This document shows positions 34,551 through 42,633 of a stretch of DNA of 64,000 bases, one piece after another. This DNA is from Cellvibrio polysaccharolyticus. Its GTDB lineage: Bacteria; Pseudomonadota; Gammaproteobacteria; Pseudomonadales; Cellvibrionaceae. Below the pieces are notes generated by a model. That model worked only from the letters and a program-made list of their open reading frames with translations, was not told the DNA's origin and did no database searches. The first letter of the stretch is position 1, and each line of letters starts with the position of its first letter. The position numbers and the translations under genes were made by a program. The stretch spans positions 1,612,001 to 1,676,000 of the forward strand of contig NZ_PRDL01000001.1 in NCBI RefSeq assembly GCF_015182315.1, given 5' to 3'.

Positions 34551-34979
34551 ATGTCAGCGTTTGGACCAAAGATAAAAAAGAAGCCGATGGCTGAAATCAA
34601 TGTGGTGCCCTACATTGACGTCATGCTGGTGCTGTTGATCGTATTCATGGTGGCCGCACCTATGATGACCCAGGGCGTGAAGGTTGAACTGCCTCAGGCA
34701 GCATCCGAGCCCATCGAGTCGGAAGATGACGAGCCGATCACCGTTTCCATCAAAAAAGATGGCAGCTATTACATAACACTGGGCGGGAACCCTGAAGAGG
34801 CCCGGTCACTCGTAGATATCAAGGACCTCGTCAGCAAAGTACTGCGGCAGTCGCCAAAAACCCAGGTTCTGGTGCAGGGCGATCATGCGGTTGACTACGG
34901 CGCCGTCGTATCACTGATGAGTGAATTGCAGAGTGCCGGTGCGCCCTCTGTAGGTCTTGTCACCGAACCTCCCCGCTAG
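34551..34979 (+). CDS. tolR: Tol-Pal system protein TolR
   Basis: A 142-residue ExbD/TolR protein. It has a short cytoplasmic N-terminus, one transmembrane helix carrying the essential Asp (VVPYIDVMLVLLIVF) and a periplasmic domain. ATG 34551 has CAGGAG upstream; the frame opens 7 codons earlier. Partner of TolQ in the proton channel. Confidence 0.95.
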   Translation: MSAFGPKIKKKPMAEINVVPYIDVMLVLLIVFMVAAPMMTQGVKVELPQAASEPIESEDDEPITVSIKKDGSYYITLGGNPEEARSLVDIKDLVSKVLRQSPKTQVLVQGDHAVDYGAVVSLMSELQSAGAPSVGLVTEPPR

Positions 34980-34986
34980 GCAGCTT

Positions 34987-35865
34987 ATGAAGTTTGAGCG
35001 TTTTCTCAATTTGCCGGTTTTATTAAGTGTCGGGATGCATTCGATACTAATGGCGGTAATAATCATTAACTGGACTCCTGCCAAACCGGAACAGGAGGAG
35101 CAGCCTCCGCATTTTGTGAAGGCTACTCTGGTAGATATGCAGCCGAAGGCTATTGCGGCACCGCAGCAACCCAAGCCCCAGGTGCTGGAAGCCCAGCGTC
35201 GACAGGAGCAGGAGCGGCGTCGCCAGGAAGAGCAAAAACGCCAGCAGGCCGAAGCTCAAAAGCGTCAGCAGGAACAGCAGCAGCGTGAAGAAAAGGCGAA
35301 AGCCGAGGCTCAGCAGCAGCAAAAAGTAAAAGAAGAGCAAGCGCGTCAGGCTGCGGCGAAAACCAAAGCCGAGCAAGAGAAAAAAGCCGAGGCAGCAAAG
35401 CAGGCAAAGGCGAAAGCTGAGCAGCAGAAAAAAGCTGAGCAGGAGCGTCAGGCCAAAGCCGAGCAGGAGCGTAAAAATCGCGAGCAGCAACAGCGCGAAG
35501 AGGCTGAGCGGCGTGAAGCAGCGTTGCAAAAAGAGCAGCAGCATTTAAGTGATCGCAGTGATTCGGTAAACACGCAAACCTGGGAAGGGTTGATTCGTGA
35601 GCAGGTTACCGAAAACTGGAGCCGACCACCGGGTGCCCGTAATGGTATTACGGTTGTGCTGGAAGTAAACATGGTGCCAACCGGGCAAGTAATGAATGTC
35701 CGGGTGGTCAAAAGTAGCGGAGACATTCCGTTTGACCGCTCTGCAGAGCAGGCGGTTAAGCGCGTTGGACAATTTCAGGGTATACGTGAAATGCCTAACG
35801 ATGTTTTCGAACGTTATTTCAGAGTTTTTCAACTTACCTTTAGACCGGAGGATTTACGCCAGTGA
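34987..35865 (+). CDS. tolA: Tol-Pal system protein TolA
   Basis: A 292-residue protein that spans the periplasm. It has an N-terminal membrane anchor (about residues 12-30), a long Lys/Glu/Gln/Ala-rich helical domain II (about residues 55-190) and the globular C-terminal domain III that binds TolB and Pal (from WEGLIREQV on, ending in TFRPEDLRQ). ATG 34987 lies 7 nt after the tolR stop. Its stop overlaps the tolB GTG. Confidence 0.94.
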   Translation: MKFERFLNLPVLLSVGMHSILMAVIIINWTPAKPEQEEQPPHFVKATLVDMQPKAIAAPQQPKPQVLEAQRRQEQERRRQEEQKRQQAEAQKRQQEQQQREEKAKAEAQQQQKVKEEQARQAAAKTKAEQEKKAEAAKQAKAKAEQQKKAEQERQAKAEQERKNREQQQREEAERREAALQKEQQHLSDRSDSVNTQTWEGLIREQVTENWSRPPGARNGITVVLEVNMVPTGQVMNVRVVKSSGDIPFDRSAEQAVKRVGQFQGIREMPNDVFERYFRVFQLTFRPEDLRQ

Positions 35866-37142
35866 GACATGTTCTGTTGCTATTGGTGTTACTTGTATCA
35901 AGTGTTGCGCAGGCGCAGCTGAATATTCAAATCACCAGGGGTACGGATAATCCTACCCGGATTGCCGTTGTTCCTTTTGCCGCGCAAGGTTTGTCACTGT
36001 CTGAAGATATCAGTCAGATTGTTGCCAAGGACCTTGAGTTTACCGGTCAATTTGCCGCTATTCCCCGTACCGATATGCTTTCTCTGCCCTCCCGTGAGGC
36101 AGATGTGCACTACCGTGACTGGGCTGCGATCAAAAGTGAGTACCTGGTAATCGGTTCTGTTGAGCAACGTGGCGGGCGCTACTACGCCAGCTATGAATTG
36201 TTTGATGTGCTGGCACAGAAAAAAGTGCTGGCCCGTATCACCGTTGATGGTGCGGAAAATCAGCTGCGCGATATGGCGCACCACATCAGTAACAAGGTGT
36301 ATGAAACCATTACCGGTATTCGCGGTATTTTCACCACCAAAATTATTTATGTTGAAGCGTTCAAGCAGGGCAACAAACACCGTTATCGTTTGATGCTGGC
36401 AGACTTTGATGGTGCGCGTCCGCAAATGTTGCGTGATTCACCCGAGCCGCTTCTTTCACCGGTATGGTCTCCTGATGGTCGTCGCGTGGCTTATGTTTCT
36501 TTCGAAACAACCCGCCCTGCTATTTTTATTCAGGAAATTACTACCGGTCGCCGCGAGCAAATTACCAACTTCCGCGGTTTGAACGGTGCACCGGCATGGT
36601 CGCCTGATGGAAAAAAACTGGCCATGGCGTTATCAAAAGATGGCAACCCGGAAATTTACGTAATGGATTTGGCCAGTCGCCAGCTGTCGCGTATGACCAA
36701 TCATTTTATGATTGATCACGAACCATCCTGGAGCACTGACGGCACCGGAATTTATTTTACGTCTGACCGCGGTGGAAGACCCCAAATCTATAAAGTAAAT
36801 GTTGCAAGTTTGCAGGTTGAACGTGTAACCTTCGACGGCGAGTATAACGCTCGCGGTCGCGTTTCTCCTGATGGTGATAACCTGGTTACCGTGCATCGAA
36901 ATGGTGGTACTTACATGATCGCTGCGCTCAATTTGAAAACCGGTCGTACACGCATTTTGACAGAGACAGACCACGATGAATCGCCTAGTATAGCGCCTAA
37001 TGGTGCTATGTTGATGTACGCGACAAGCTCTGGTGGAAAAGGGGTGTTGGGTGCGGTATCTCTGGATGCACGCACGCGAGTTCTGCTGCCATCAAAGCAG
37101 GGTGATGTGCGGGAACCTGCATGGTCGCCATTTTTTGACTAG
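35862..37142 (+). CDS. tolB: Tol-Pal system beta-propeller protein TolB
   Basis: A 426-residue periplasmic protein that links TolA to Pal. The signal peptide (MRHVLLLLVLLVSSVAQA) is followed by an N-terminal alpha/beta domain and a six-bladed propeller with repeated WSPDGRRVAY-type motifs. The GTG start overlaps the tolA stop (GTGA), implying coupled translation. Confidence 0.96.
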   Translation: MRHVLLLLVLLVSSVAQAQLNIQITRGTDNPTRIAVVPFAAQGLSLSEDISQIVAKDLEFTGQFAAIPRTDMLSLPSREADVHYRDWAAIKSEYLVIGSVEQRGGRYYASYELFDVLAQKKVLARITVDGAENQLRDMAHHISNKVYETITGIRGIFTTKIIYVEAFKQGNKHRYRLMLADFDGARPQMLRDSPEPLLSPVWSPDGRRVAYVSFETTRPAIFIQEITTGRREQITNFRGLNGAPAWSPDGKKLAMALSKDGNPEIYVMDLASRQLSRMTNHFMIDHEPSWSTDGTGIYFTSDRGGRPQIYKVNVASLQVERVTFDGEYNARGRVSPDGDNLVTVHRNGGTYMIAALNLKTGRTRILTETDHDESPSIAPNGAMLMYATSSGGKGVLGAVSLDARTRVLLPSKQGDVREPAWSPFFD

Positions 37143-37192
37143 ACTAGTTTTACCTTTACAAATAAATCAACAACTTGAATGGAGTTACACAC

Positions 37193-37672
37193 ATGATTAC
37201 CAAGGCATTGAAACAAGGTTTGACCCTCGCCGTTGTTATGGCTTTCCTGGTTGGTTGTTCCAGCAGCAGCAACAAGGGTGATGCAAACACTCAGTCCACC
37301 GGTTCTTCAGCTTCTTCTGAATCAGTAGGTTCTTCTTCTACTGAACAGCGTCTGGAAACCGTTGTTTACTTCGGTTTTGACCAGTCCACACTGACCCCTG
37401 AGTCACGTGCACTGTTGTTGGCTCACGCCGAGCGTCTGAAAGGCGGTTCTACCTCCGTACGTCTGGAAGGTCATGCGGATGAGCGTGGCTCACGTGAATA
37501 CAACATGGCTCTGGGTGAGCGTCGTGCTAACTCAGTGCGTGATTTCCTGGTAGTTCAAGGTGTTAGCGCTTCCAACCTGGAAGTTGTTAGCTACGGCGAA
37601 GAGCGTCCAGCTGTTAGCGGTTCAGGCGAAGCTAACTGGTCTCTGAACCGTCGCGTAGAAATCAAGTACTAA
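37193..37672 (+). CDS. pal: Peptidoglycan-associated lipoprotein Pal
   Basis: A 159-residue outer membrane lipoprotein. The lipobox is LVGC followed by a Ser-rich linker. The OmpA-like domain (about residues 55-159) has VYFGFDQSTLTPE and the peptidoglycan-binding helix LGERRANSVRDFL. ATG 37193 has GGAG upstream. It anchors the outer membrane to the wall and is pulled by Tol during constriction. Confidence 0.96.
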   Translation: MITKALKQGLTLAVVMAFLVGCSSSSNKGDANTQSTGSSASSESVGSSSTEQRLETVVYFGFDQSTLTPESRALLLAHAERLKGGSTSVRLEGHADERGSREYNMALGERRANSVRDFLVVQGVSASNLEVVSYGEERPAVSGSGEANWSLNRRVEIKY

Positions 37673-37684
37673 GAGTCGATCTCC

Positions 37685-38464
37685 ATGTATAAGCACCTGC
37701 TTGCTGTAGCTCTTATTGCTATAGCTACATCTTCGCAGGCGCAGGTACGGGTTGTTGAATCCTCACCCCAGAGCGGTCGCTCCGGGGTGGGGACACTCCC
37801 CCTTGAACCTGCCGGCGGCGCTCAGACCGATGTTTTCTCCGAAATTCAGGCTCTCAAGTTTGAAATTGCAAACTTGCGTGGACTGGTAGAAGAGCAAGCT
37901 TACGAGCTGTCACGTCTCAAACAGCTGCAAACTGATGGCTACGTTGATCTTGATTCACGTATCAGTGCACTCAGTGGCAATGCTGCTCCAGCCAGTGGTT
38001 CGGCCGGTACAAATCCGGTAACTCCGCCAAGAGCGTCTTCTTCCTCTATTCCCGCCTCTGCTCCGGTTCAGGTTGCTTTACCGCCTGCCAATGCCAGTGA
38101 TGCGGAAGTGTATACAGCCGCTTATGATTTGTTGCGTCAGCGTGAATACGATGCAGCGATCGTTTCCCTCAAGGATTATCTTGAGCGTTTTCCCTCCGGG
38201 TCTTACGCAGGCAATAGCTACTATTGGTTGGGTGAAATTTACCTGTTGAAGGAAAACCTGGGTGATGCGCAAGACTGGTTCTCGCGATTACTGGAAAAAT
38301 TCCCAAACGATCGAAAAGTGCCTGACACCCAGTTCAAGCTGGGCAAGGTTTATCATTTGCAGGGTAATAATACCGAAGCTCGCAGAATGCTGAATCAGGC
38401 TGCCAGTGGTAATAGTGATGCCGCCCGATTGGCGCGTCAGTATTTGCAGGATAACTTGCAGTAA
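37685..38464 (+). CDS. cpoB: Cell division coordinator CpoB (YbgF)
   Basis: A 259-residue periplasmic protein, the last gene of the tol-pal operon. It coordinates peptidoglycan synthesis with outer membrane constriction. The signal peptide ends at SSQA, followed by a coiled-coil trimerisation segment (about residues 52-95), a Ala/Pro/Ser linker (about 100-138) and C-terminal TPR repeats (from AAYDLLRQREYDAAI). A terminator follows 29 nt after the stop. Confidence 0.93.
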   Translation: MYKHLLAVALIAIATSSQAQVRVVESSPQSGRSGVGTLPLEPAGGAQTDVFSEIQALKFEIANLRGLVEEQAYELSRLKQLQTDGYVDLDSRISALSGNAAPASGSAGTNPVTPPRASSSSIPASAPVQVALPPANASDAEVYTAAYDLLRQREYDAAIVSLKDYLERFPSGSYAGNSYYWLGEIYLLKENLGDAQDWFSRLLEKFPNDRKVPDTQFKLGKVYHLQGNNTEARRMLNQAASGNSDAARLARQYLQDNLQ

Positions 38465-38492
38465 ATATCAGTTCAGGTGCAGTAGATATATT

Positions 38493-38521
38493 AAAGGCCG
38501 CATAGTGTTTGCGGCCTTTTT
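38493..38521 (+). terminator. Terminator of the tol-pal operon
   Basis: AAAGGCCGC and its complement (9 bp) with a 9-nt loop, then TTTTT, 29 nt after cpoB. Confidence 0.85.
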
Positions 38522-38540
38522 GCTTTCGGAACACTCCAAA

Positions 38541-38582
38541 AATTCCCTGCGAGCATCCTTGTTTCGTTGCTCGCAGGGAATT
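38541..38582. terminator. 15-bp hairpin, possible bidirectional terminator
   Basis: Perfect 15-bp arms (38541-38555 and 38568-38582) around a 12-nt loop. On the plus strand four T follow; on the minus strand five T follow the stem. On the minus strand the loop carries AAGGA, so it could belong to the 3' part of the GGA-rich RNA described at 38619-38850 and act as its terminator. Confidence 0.6.
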
Positions 38583-38618
38583 TTCAGACTATTTATTTTA
38601 TTCTTATTTATATAGGAG

Positions 38619-38645
38619 TGGGGCCGGTCATAATGACCGGCCCCA
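38619..38645. other. 12-bp GC-rich hairpin at the 3' side of the GGA-rich RNA
   Basis: Perfect arms TGGGGCCGGTCA and complement around a 3-nt loop. There is no T-tract on either side, so it may be a stabilising end hairpin rather than a terminator by itself. Confidence 0.7.
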
Positions 38646-38850
38646 TAGTCTTACATTTCCATGATGAGGTTTGGCGACCGCTTGTGTCGTTAAGGCATCC
38701 TGCCTTCCTCTTCTGCCCGGGCGCCGTCTTCCTGAATCCATGGCACCTGATCACTCCTGTGATTCCATATCGGGCAGATTATCCCTTTAATCATCCTGAT
38801 TAATGTGCTTCCCTATCACTTCCCTGTGTTGGTCATTTTCATGCAAAGGA
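38619..38850 (-). ncRNA. CsrB/RsmZ-like CsrA-sequestering small RNA
   Basis: The non-coding stretch between cpoB and ppnN reads on the minus strand as a GGA-rich RNA. Plus-strand TCC (GGA on the RNA) occurs at 38658, 38698, 38706, 38730, 38737, 38755, 38764, 38782, 38794, 38810 and 38821: eleven in about 165 nt. The plus strand has none in the same interval. Several lie in the loops of perfect small hairpins: ATCAC-AGGA-GTGAT (38750-38763), AATCA-GGA-TGATT (38789-38801), AAGGCA-GGA-TGCCTT (38692-38706) and CAC-AGGGAA-GTG (38817-38828). This architecture is known from CsrB/RsmY/RsmZ RNAs, which titrate CsrA/RsmA. A 12-bp GC-rich hairpin (38619-38645) closes the 3' end, with a second terminator-like hairpin beyond (38541-38582). 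The 5' end is approximate. No open frame is present. Confidence 0.75.
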
Positions 38851-38924
38851 CCTTTGTCAGCCAGTCGCTAATGTCACTTCTTTTTGTAGGAAATTGACCT
38901 TTTTTGACGTATTAATTAACCGAC

Positions 38925-40352
38925 TCACACCTGCTTTAAAATCTTATAGCAGGGGTGATAGGCCTTGCCGGGTAGCTTCATACGGTTTTGTGCTGCGAAA
39001 GAGGCCAGCAGTTCGTCAACCGGTTGCATGATTTCGATATCGCCATCCAGTTCAAATACACCAAACTCTTCAATTGCCCTAATGCCTTCTTCCTTGACAT
39101 TACCCGCGACGATGCCGGAGAAGGCACGGCGCAAGTTGGCTGCCAGTAAGTGGTCCGGTTGTGTTTTATGCAGTGCCAGATTCTTCATGTTTTCGTGGGT
39201 CGGCATGAAAGGCTGTTGGAAGTCTTCGTTGATGCGCAGTTGCCAATTGAAATAGTAGGCATCGTCAGTATGTTTGCGGAATTCGCGAACCTGGCGGATA
39301 CCGGCGACCATTTCGCGAGCGACGGTGTCCGGCTCGTCAATAATAATGCGATACAAACGTTGGGCTTTTTCGCCGAGTGTTTGACCAATGAATTCATGAA
39401 TCCGCAGGAAGTAATCTGCGGAATTTTTCGGGCCGGTAAAAATAAGCGGGAAGGGGATATCGCTATTTTCCGGGTGCAGCAGTATGCCTAAAATATAAAG
39501 AATTTCTTCTGCAGTGCCGGCGCCGCCAGGGAACACAATAATACCGTGGCCGGTTCTGACAAACGCTTCAAGACGTTTTTCAATGTCCGGCATAATAGTC
39601 AGTTGGTTGACGATAGGGTTGGGGGCTTCTGCGGCAATAATTCCCGGCTCGGTAATACCGATGTAGCGGCCGCCCGGGATGCGCTGTTTGGCGTGACCAA
39701 TGGTGGCACCTTTCATCGGCCCTTTCATTGCGCCCGGGCCGCAGCCGGTGCAAATATCCAGACCGCGCAACCCGAGTTGATAGCCCACCTCTTTGGTGTA
39801 GTCATATTCGCCGCGGCTGATCGAGTGTCCGCCCCAGCAAACCACCAGATTGGGATCAAGGCCTGGTACCAGCATGCCGGCATTTCTCAGCATTTGAAAA
39901 ACGGCGTCAGTGAGCCCCTTGGTGGTAACCAGGTCAAACTTGCCGCTGCTCTGCAATTCACCGCTGGCGTAGATGACATCGCGCAATACCGTGAACAAAT
40001 GTTCGCTGATACCTTTGATCATTTTTCCGTCAACGAAGGCGCTGGCAGGGGCATTTTTAATGGCGAGTTTGATACCGCGTTCTTCCTGTACCAAACCAAT
40101 GCTGAAATCCGGGTAGCGTTCCAGCAATTCCTTACCGTCATCCAGGTAATTGCCGCAGTTCAATACTGCCAGCGAACAGCTACGAAACAGGTGGTAAAGC
40201 CCGCTTTGGCTGGCATCCAGTAATTTTGCGATTTCCATTTTGGAGAGAATATTTAACGGGCCTTGCGGAGAAATAATTCCGTCGTGCGTCTCGTATTTTC
40301 CTGGTTCATGGTGCGTAGAAACGTAGGGGTTACTCAGGCTGTTATCCATCAT
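38925..40352 (-). CDS. ppnN: Nucleotide 5'-monophosphate nucleosidase PpnN
   Basis: A 475-residue LOG-family enzyme that splits nucleoside monophosphates into base and ribose 5-phosphate; the E. coli enzyme is controlled by (p)ppGpp. The Rossmann core has CWGGHSISRGEY and the LOG signature PGGAGTAEEI. N- and C-terminal extensions typical of YgdH/PpnN flank it. ATG 40352 (or 40349) is preferred with a GGA upstream. The proposed CsrB-like RNA lies immediately downstream on the same strand. Confidence 0.9.
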   Translation of the reverse strand: MMDNSLSNPYVSTHHEPGKYETHDGIISPQGPLNILSKMEIAKLLDASQSGLYHLFRSCSLAVLNCGNYLDDGKELLERYPDFSIGLVQEERGIKLAIKNAPASAFVDGKMIKGISEHLFTVLRDVIYASGELQSSGKFDLVTTKGLTDAVFQMLRNAGMLVPGLDPNLVVCWGGHSISRGEYDYTKEVGYQLGLRGLDICTGCGPGAMKGPMKGATIGHAKQRIPGGRYIGITEPGIIAAEAPNPIVNQLTIMPDIEKRLEAFVRTGHGIIVFPGGAGTAEEILYILGILLHPENSDIPFPLIFTGPKNSADYFLRIHEFIGQTLGEKAQRLYRIIIDEPDTVAREMVAGIRQVREFRKHTDDAYYFNWQLRINEDFQQPFMPTHENMKNLALHKTQPDHLLAANLRRAFSGIVAGNVKEEGIRAIEEFGVFELDGDIEIMQPVDELLASFAAQNRMKLPGKAYHPCYKILKQV

Positions 40353-40605
40353 AAAAACTATCCGGCTCAATCGTTGTTTGGCAAGAATACGGTAATTGTT
40401 AATATGAGTGTAGCGCTGTGGCGTTAATAATGTGCGACTTTGGATGTTTGCCTGTCGTTGTGAGGTGGTGTTTCGGCAGGCATGTTTTATTCGTTACTAT
40501 TTATAGTTAATGGTTTGTTGTGGATGTTTTTTGTGCTGCCTTGCTCTTCTGCCGGGTGTCCGGCTCATTAAACGTTACAATGATTTTTTTGATGCGGATG
40601 TTGTT

Positions 40606-41274
40606 ATGAATGATCTGGAATTTATTGAAGTAGAACCGGCCAGCCCGGCAGATGCCGCGGTTATCTGGTTGCACGGGCTTGGCTCTAACGGTCATGATTT
40701 TGTTCCGGTGGTGCCTGAGTTGGGGTTGCCCGCCGACTTGCCGGTTCGTTTTATTTTCCCTCATGCGCCCGAGTTGCCGGTAACGGTAAATGGTGGCTAT
40801 GTGATGCCGGCCTGGTATGACATTTACGAGCTGTCGCTTGACCGTCGTATCGACACGCAACAGCTGGAGCGGTCAGCGGCTGCTGTTGAAAAACTGATTG
40901 ATCGTGAAATAGCCCGTGGTATTCCTGCGGAGCGAATCGTATTGGCAGGTTTTTCCCAGGGCGGTGCCGTGGTGTACCAGGCAGCGCTGGCGAGTGAAAA
41001 AAAGCTGGCGGGTTTGCTGGTTTTATCGAGCTACTATGCGACCGGAAAAACCATTCAGTTGAATCCGTTGAATAAAACCTTGCCGATCTTAATTCAGCAC
41101 GGTGTTCAGGATCCGGTAGTGCCGGAAGTATTGGGACAGACGGCTACACAGCAATTAACCGCGTTGGGGTACAGCGTGCAGTATCAGCAATACCCTATGC
41201 AGCACACCGTGTGCGGGTCGCAAATCCTGGCCATTGGTCAGTGGTTGCAGAAGATTCTCCCGGTGAAGTCCTGA
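40606..41274 (+). CDS. Carboxylesterase / phospholipase (alpha/beta hydrolase)
   Basis: A 222-residue alpha/beta hydrolase of the carboxylesterase 2 (EstB) family. The oxyanion region is WLHGLGSNGHDF, the nucleophile Ser is in GFSQGG, the Asp in GVQDPVVP and the His in PMQHTV. ATG 40606 fits homologues; the frame is open 32 codons upstream. These are cytoplasmic esterases of short acyl chains; the natural substrate is unclear. Confidence 0.88.
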   Translation: MNDLEFIEVEPASPADAAVIWLHGLGSNGHDFVPVVPELGLPADLPVRFIFPHAPELPVTVNGGYVMPAWYDIYELSLDRRIDTQQLERSAAAVEKLIDREIARGIPAERIVLAGFSQGGAVVYQAALASEKKLAGLLVLSSYYATGKTIQLNPLNKTLPILIQHGVQDPVVPEVLGQTATQQLTALGYSVQYQQYPMQHTVCGSQILAIGQWLQKILPVKS

Positions 41275-41290
41275 TCTATGTGTAGCCATG

Positions 41291-41329
41291 CAACCGCTGC
41301 GTATTTCCTTGCGTGATTTGCAGCGGTTG
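41291..41329. other. Inverted repeat between the convergent esterase and ectR genes
   Basis: Perfect 10-bp arms (CAACCGCTGC and complement) around a 19-nt loop. There is no clear T-tract, so it is a weak terminator candidate. Confidence 0.35.
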
Positions 41330-41362
41330 AATGCTTTGCCGATACAACCATAAAAAATACTG

Positions 41363-41839
41363 CTATATCTGACGATCCAGTTCTCCGGTATCGAGAAACG
41401 GAGACGCGTCAATATCCTGAGCATTCATCATATGTGCAATGCGTTGCAGCGATGCCAGAATCATCGACTGCTCCCAATCCGGTAATCCATTAAAACGATT
41501 GACGAACTCCTGTTGCAGCGCGGTAGGTGCGCTTTTCAACAGTGTCTGACCTGCCGCCGTCAGGTGCACATGCACCTTGCGTTTATCCTGCTCTGACCGC
41601 TGGCGATACACCAGCTCCCGCTTTTCAAGACGATCCAGAATGGTCGTCACCGTTGCCTGACTCAGGCTTACCTCCTGCGCCAATTTACTAATGATGGCGT
41701 TCTCCTGCCGATGAATCGCCTGCATCAGCAATAGCTGCGGCGCTGTCACGCTGGCGGTTTTGATGAGCTGGCGCGAATGCAGATCGGTGGCGCGAATTAC
41801 CCGGCGCAAGGCGATAAGCACTTCTTCTGTTTTGCTCAT
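41363..41839 (-). CDS. ectR: MarR-family regulator of ectoine synthesis EctR
   Basis: A 158-residue MarR winged-helix protein divergent from ectA. The recognition region is LAQEVSLSQATVTTILDRLEKRELVYRQ, and the wing has DKRKVHVHLTAAG. MarR-type EctR proteins beside ect genes repress them at low salinity in methylotrophs; the position and family make the same role likely here. ATG 41839 is the obvious start. Confidence 0.85.
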   Translation of the reverse strand: MSKTEEVLIALRRVIRATDLHSRQLIKTASVTAPQLLLMQAIHRQENAIISKLAQEVSLSQATVTTILDRLEKRELVYRQRSEQDKRKVHVHLTAAGQTLLKSAPTALQQEFVNRFNGLPDWEQSMILASLQRIAHMMNAQDIDASPFLDTGELDRQI

Positions 41840-41913
41840 AAGATCTTTTCCATCTCCGGTGTAAACAGTGAATTATAGATTTTTGACACAGTTCTTGTCT
41901 TGCGACTCTCGAA

Positions 41914-41941
41914 TTGCGTCTATTATTGTTTAGTGTACAAT
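41914..41941 (+). promoter_or_regulatory. Probable ectABC promoter
   Basis: -35 TTGCGT (41914-41919) and -10 TACAAT (41936-41941), 16-nt spacer, 83 nt before the ectA start. A TTGACA at 41883-41888 may mark a second promoter. Confidence 0.6.
41925..41941. promoter_or_regulatory. Candidate EctR operator overlapping the ectA -10
   Basis: The inverted repeat ATTGT-N7-ACAAT overlaps the -10 of the proposed promoter, a position expected for a MarR-type repressor site. The assignment rests on position and symmetry only. Confidence 0.45.
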
Positions 41942-42023
41942 GTATTTTTTTATGATTACTAAGCTGTTTTATGTAATAAATGTGTAAAAATGCTTATGCA
42001 TCTAAATAAAAAGGGTAATTTGT

Positions 42024-42551
42024 ATGGTTATGCTTCAGGAAGCCCCGGCGGCTTCACAGGCAATACGGGCAAACAAGGTCAGTTTGCGTAAACCGGTCTC
42101 GGATGATGGTTTGTCTCTTCACAGGCTGGTCGCTGCCAGCCCCCCGCTCGATCCCAACTCCCTGTATTGCAACCTGTTGCAATGCACGCATTTTGCGGAT
42201 ACCGCTATCGCTGCCGAAGCGGCGGGTCATCTGGTCGGGTTTATCTCCGGCTATCGATTACCTGACTCGCCCGAGGTGCTCTTTGTCTGGCAAGTGGTGG
42301 TTGACGCCAACTGCAGAGGACAGGGGCTTGCCGGCCGAATGTTAAGCCAGCTGGTAACGCAACAATCTTCCCTGCGCTTCATTGAAACCACCATTAACCC
42401 GGGCAACCAGCCTTCCTGGCGACTATTTGAAGCGCTGGCCGCTGATCTTGGTGCGCCGCTGGAAACCCGCACGCTGTTTGCGCGTGACAGGCATTTTGGT
42501 GGCGAACATGCCGATGAAATTCTGGTGCGTATTGGTCCTCTAGCTTCCTGA
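42024..42551 (+). CDS. ectA: L-2,4-diaminobutyrate acetyltransferase EctA
   Basis: A 175-residue GNAT enzyme that acetylates 2,4-diaminobutyrate, the second step of ectoine synthesis. The family-specific SLRKPVSDDG start, SPPLDPNSLYCNLL, the acetyl-CoA loop RGQGLAGRML and INPGNQPSWRLFE are present. ATG 42024 is preceded by AAAGGGT. First gene of ectABC. Confidence 0.95.
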   Translation: MVMLQEAPAASQAIRANKVSLRKPVSDDGLSLHRLVAASPPLDPNSLYCNLLQCTHFADTAIAAEAAGHLVGFISGYRLPDSPEVLFVWQVVVDANCRGQGLAGRMLSQLVTQQSSLRFIETTINPGNQPSWRLFEALAADLGAPLETRTLFARDRHFGGEHADEILVRIGPLAS

Positions 42552-42633
42552 ACCCGATGAAATTATTCGCTCGGCATTGATTATCAACGCCGATATGGCA
42601 GCGTTTTATGCTGCTTTAACAAGGAGATTAACA

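Noticed and set aside
35047..35544. Leu/Phe-rich minus-strand frame that looks like a membrane protein
   Set aside because: It is the complement of the Lys/Glu/Gln-rich helical domain of tolA, so its hydrophobicity is an artefact.
38465..38924. queE/queC or tRNA genes expected after cpoB
   Set aside because: No such frame or cloverleaf was seen; the interval is better explained by the GGA-rich RNA.
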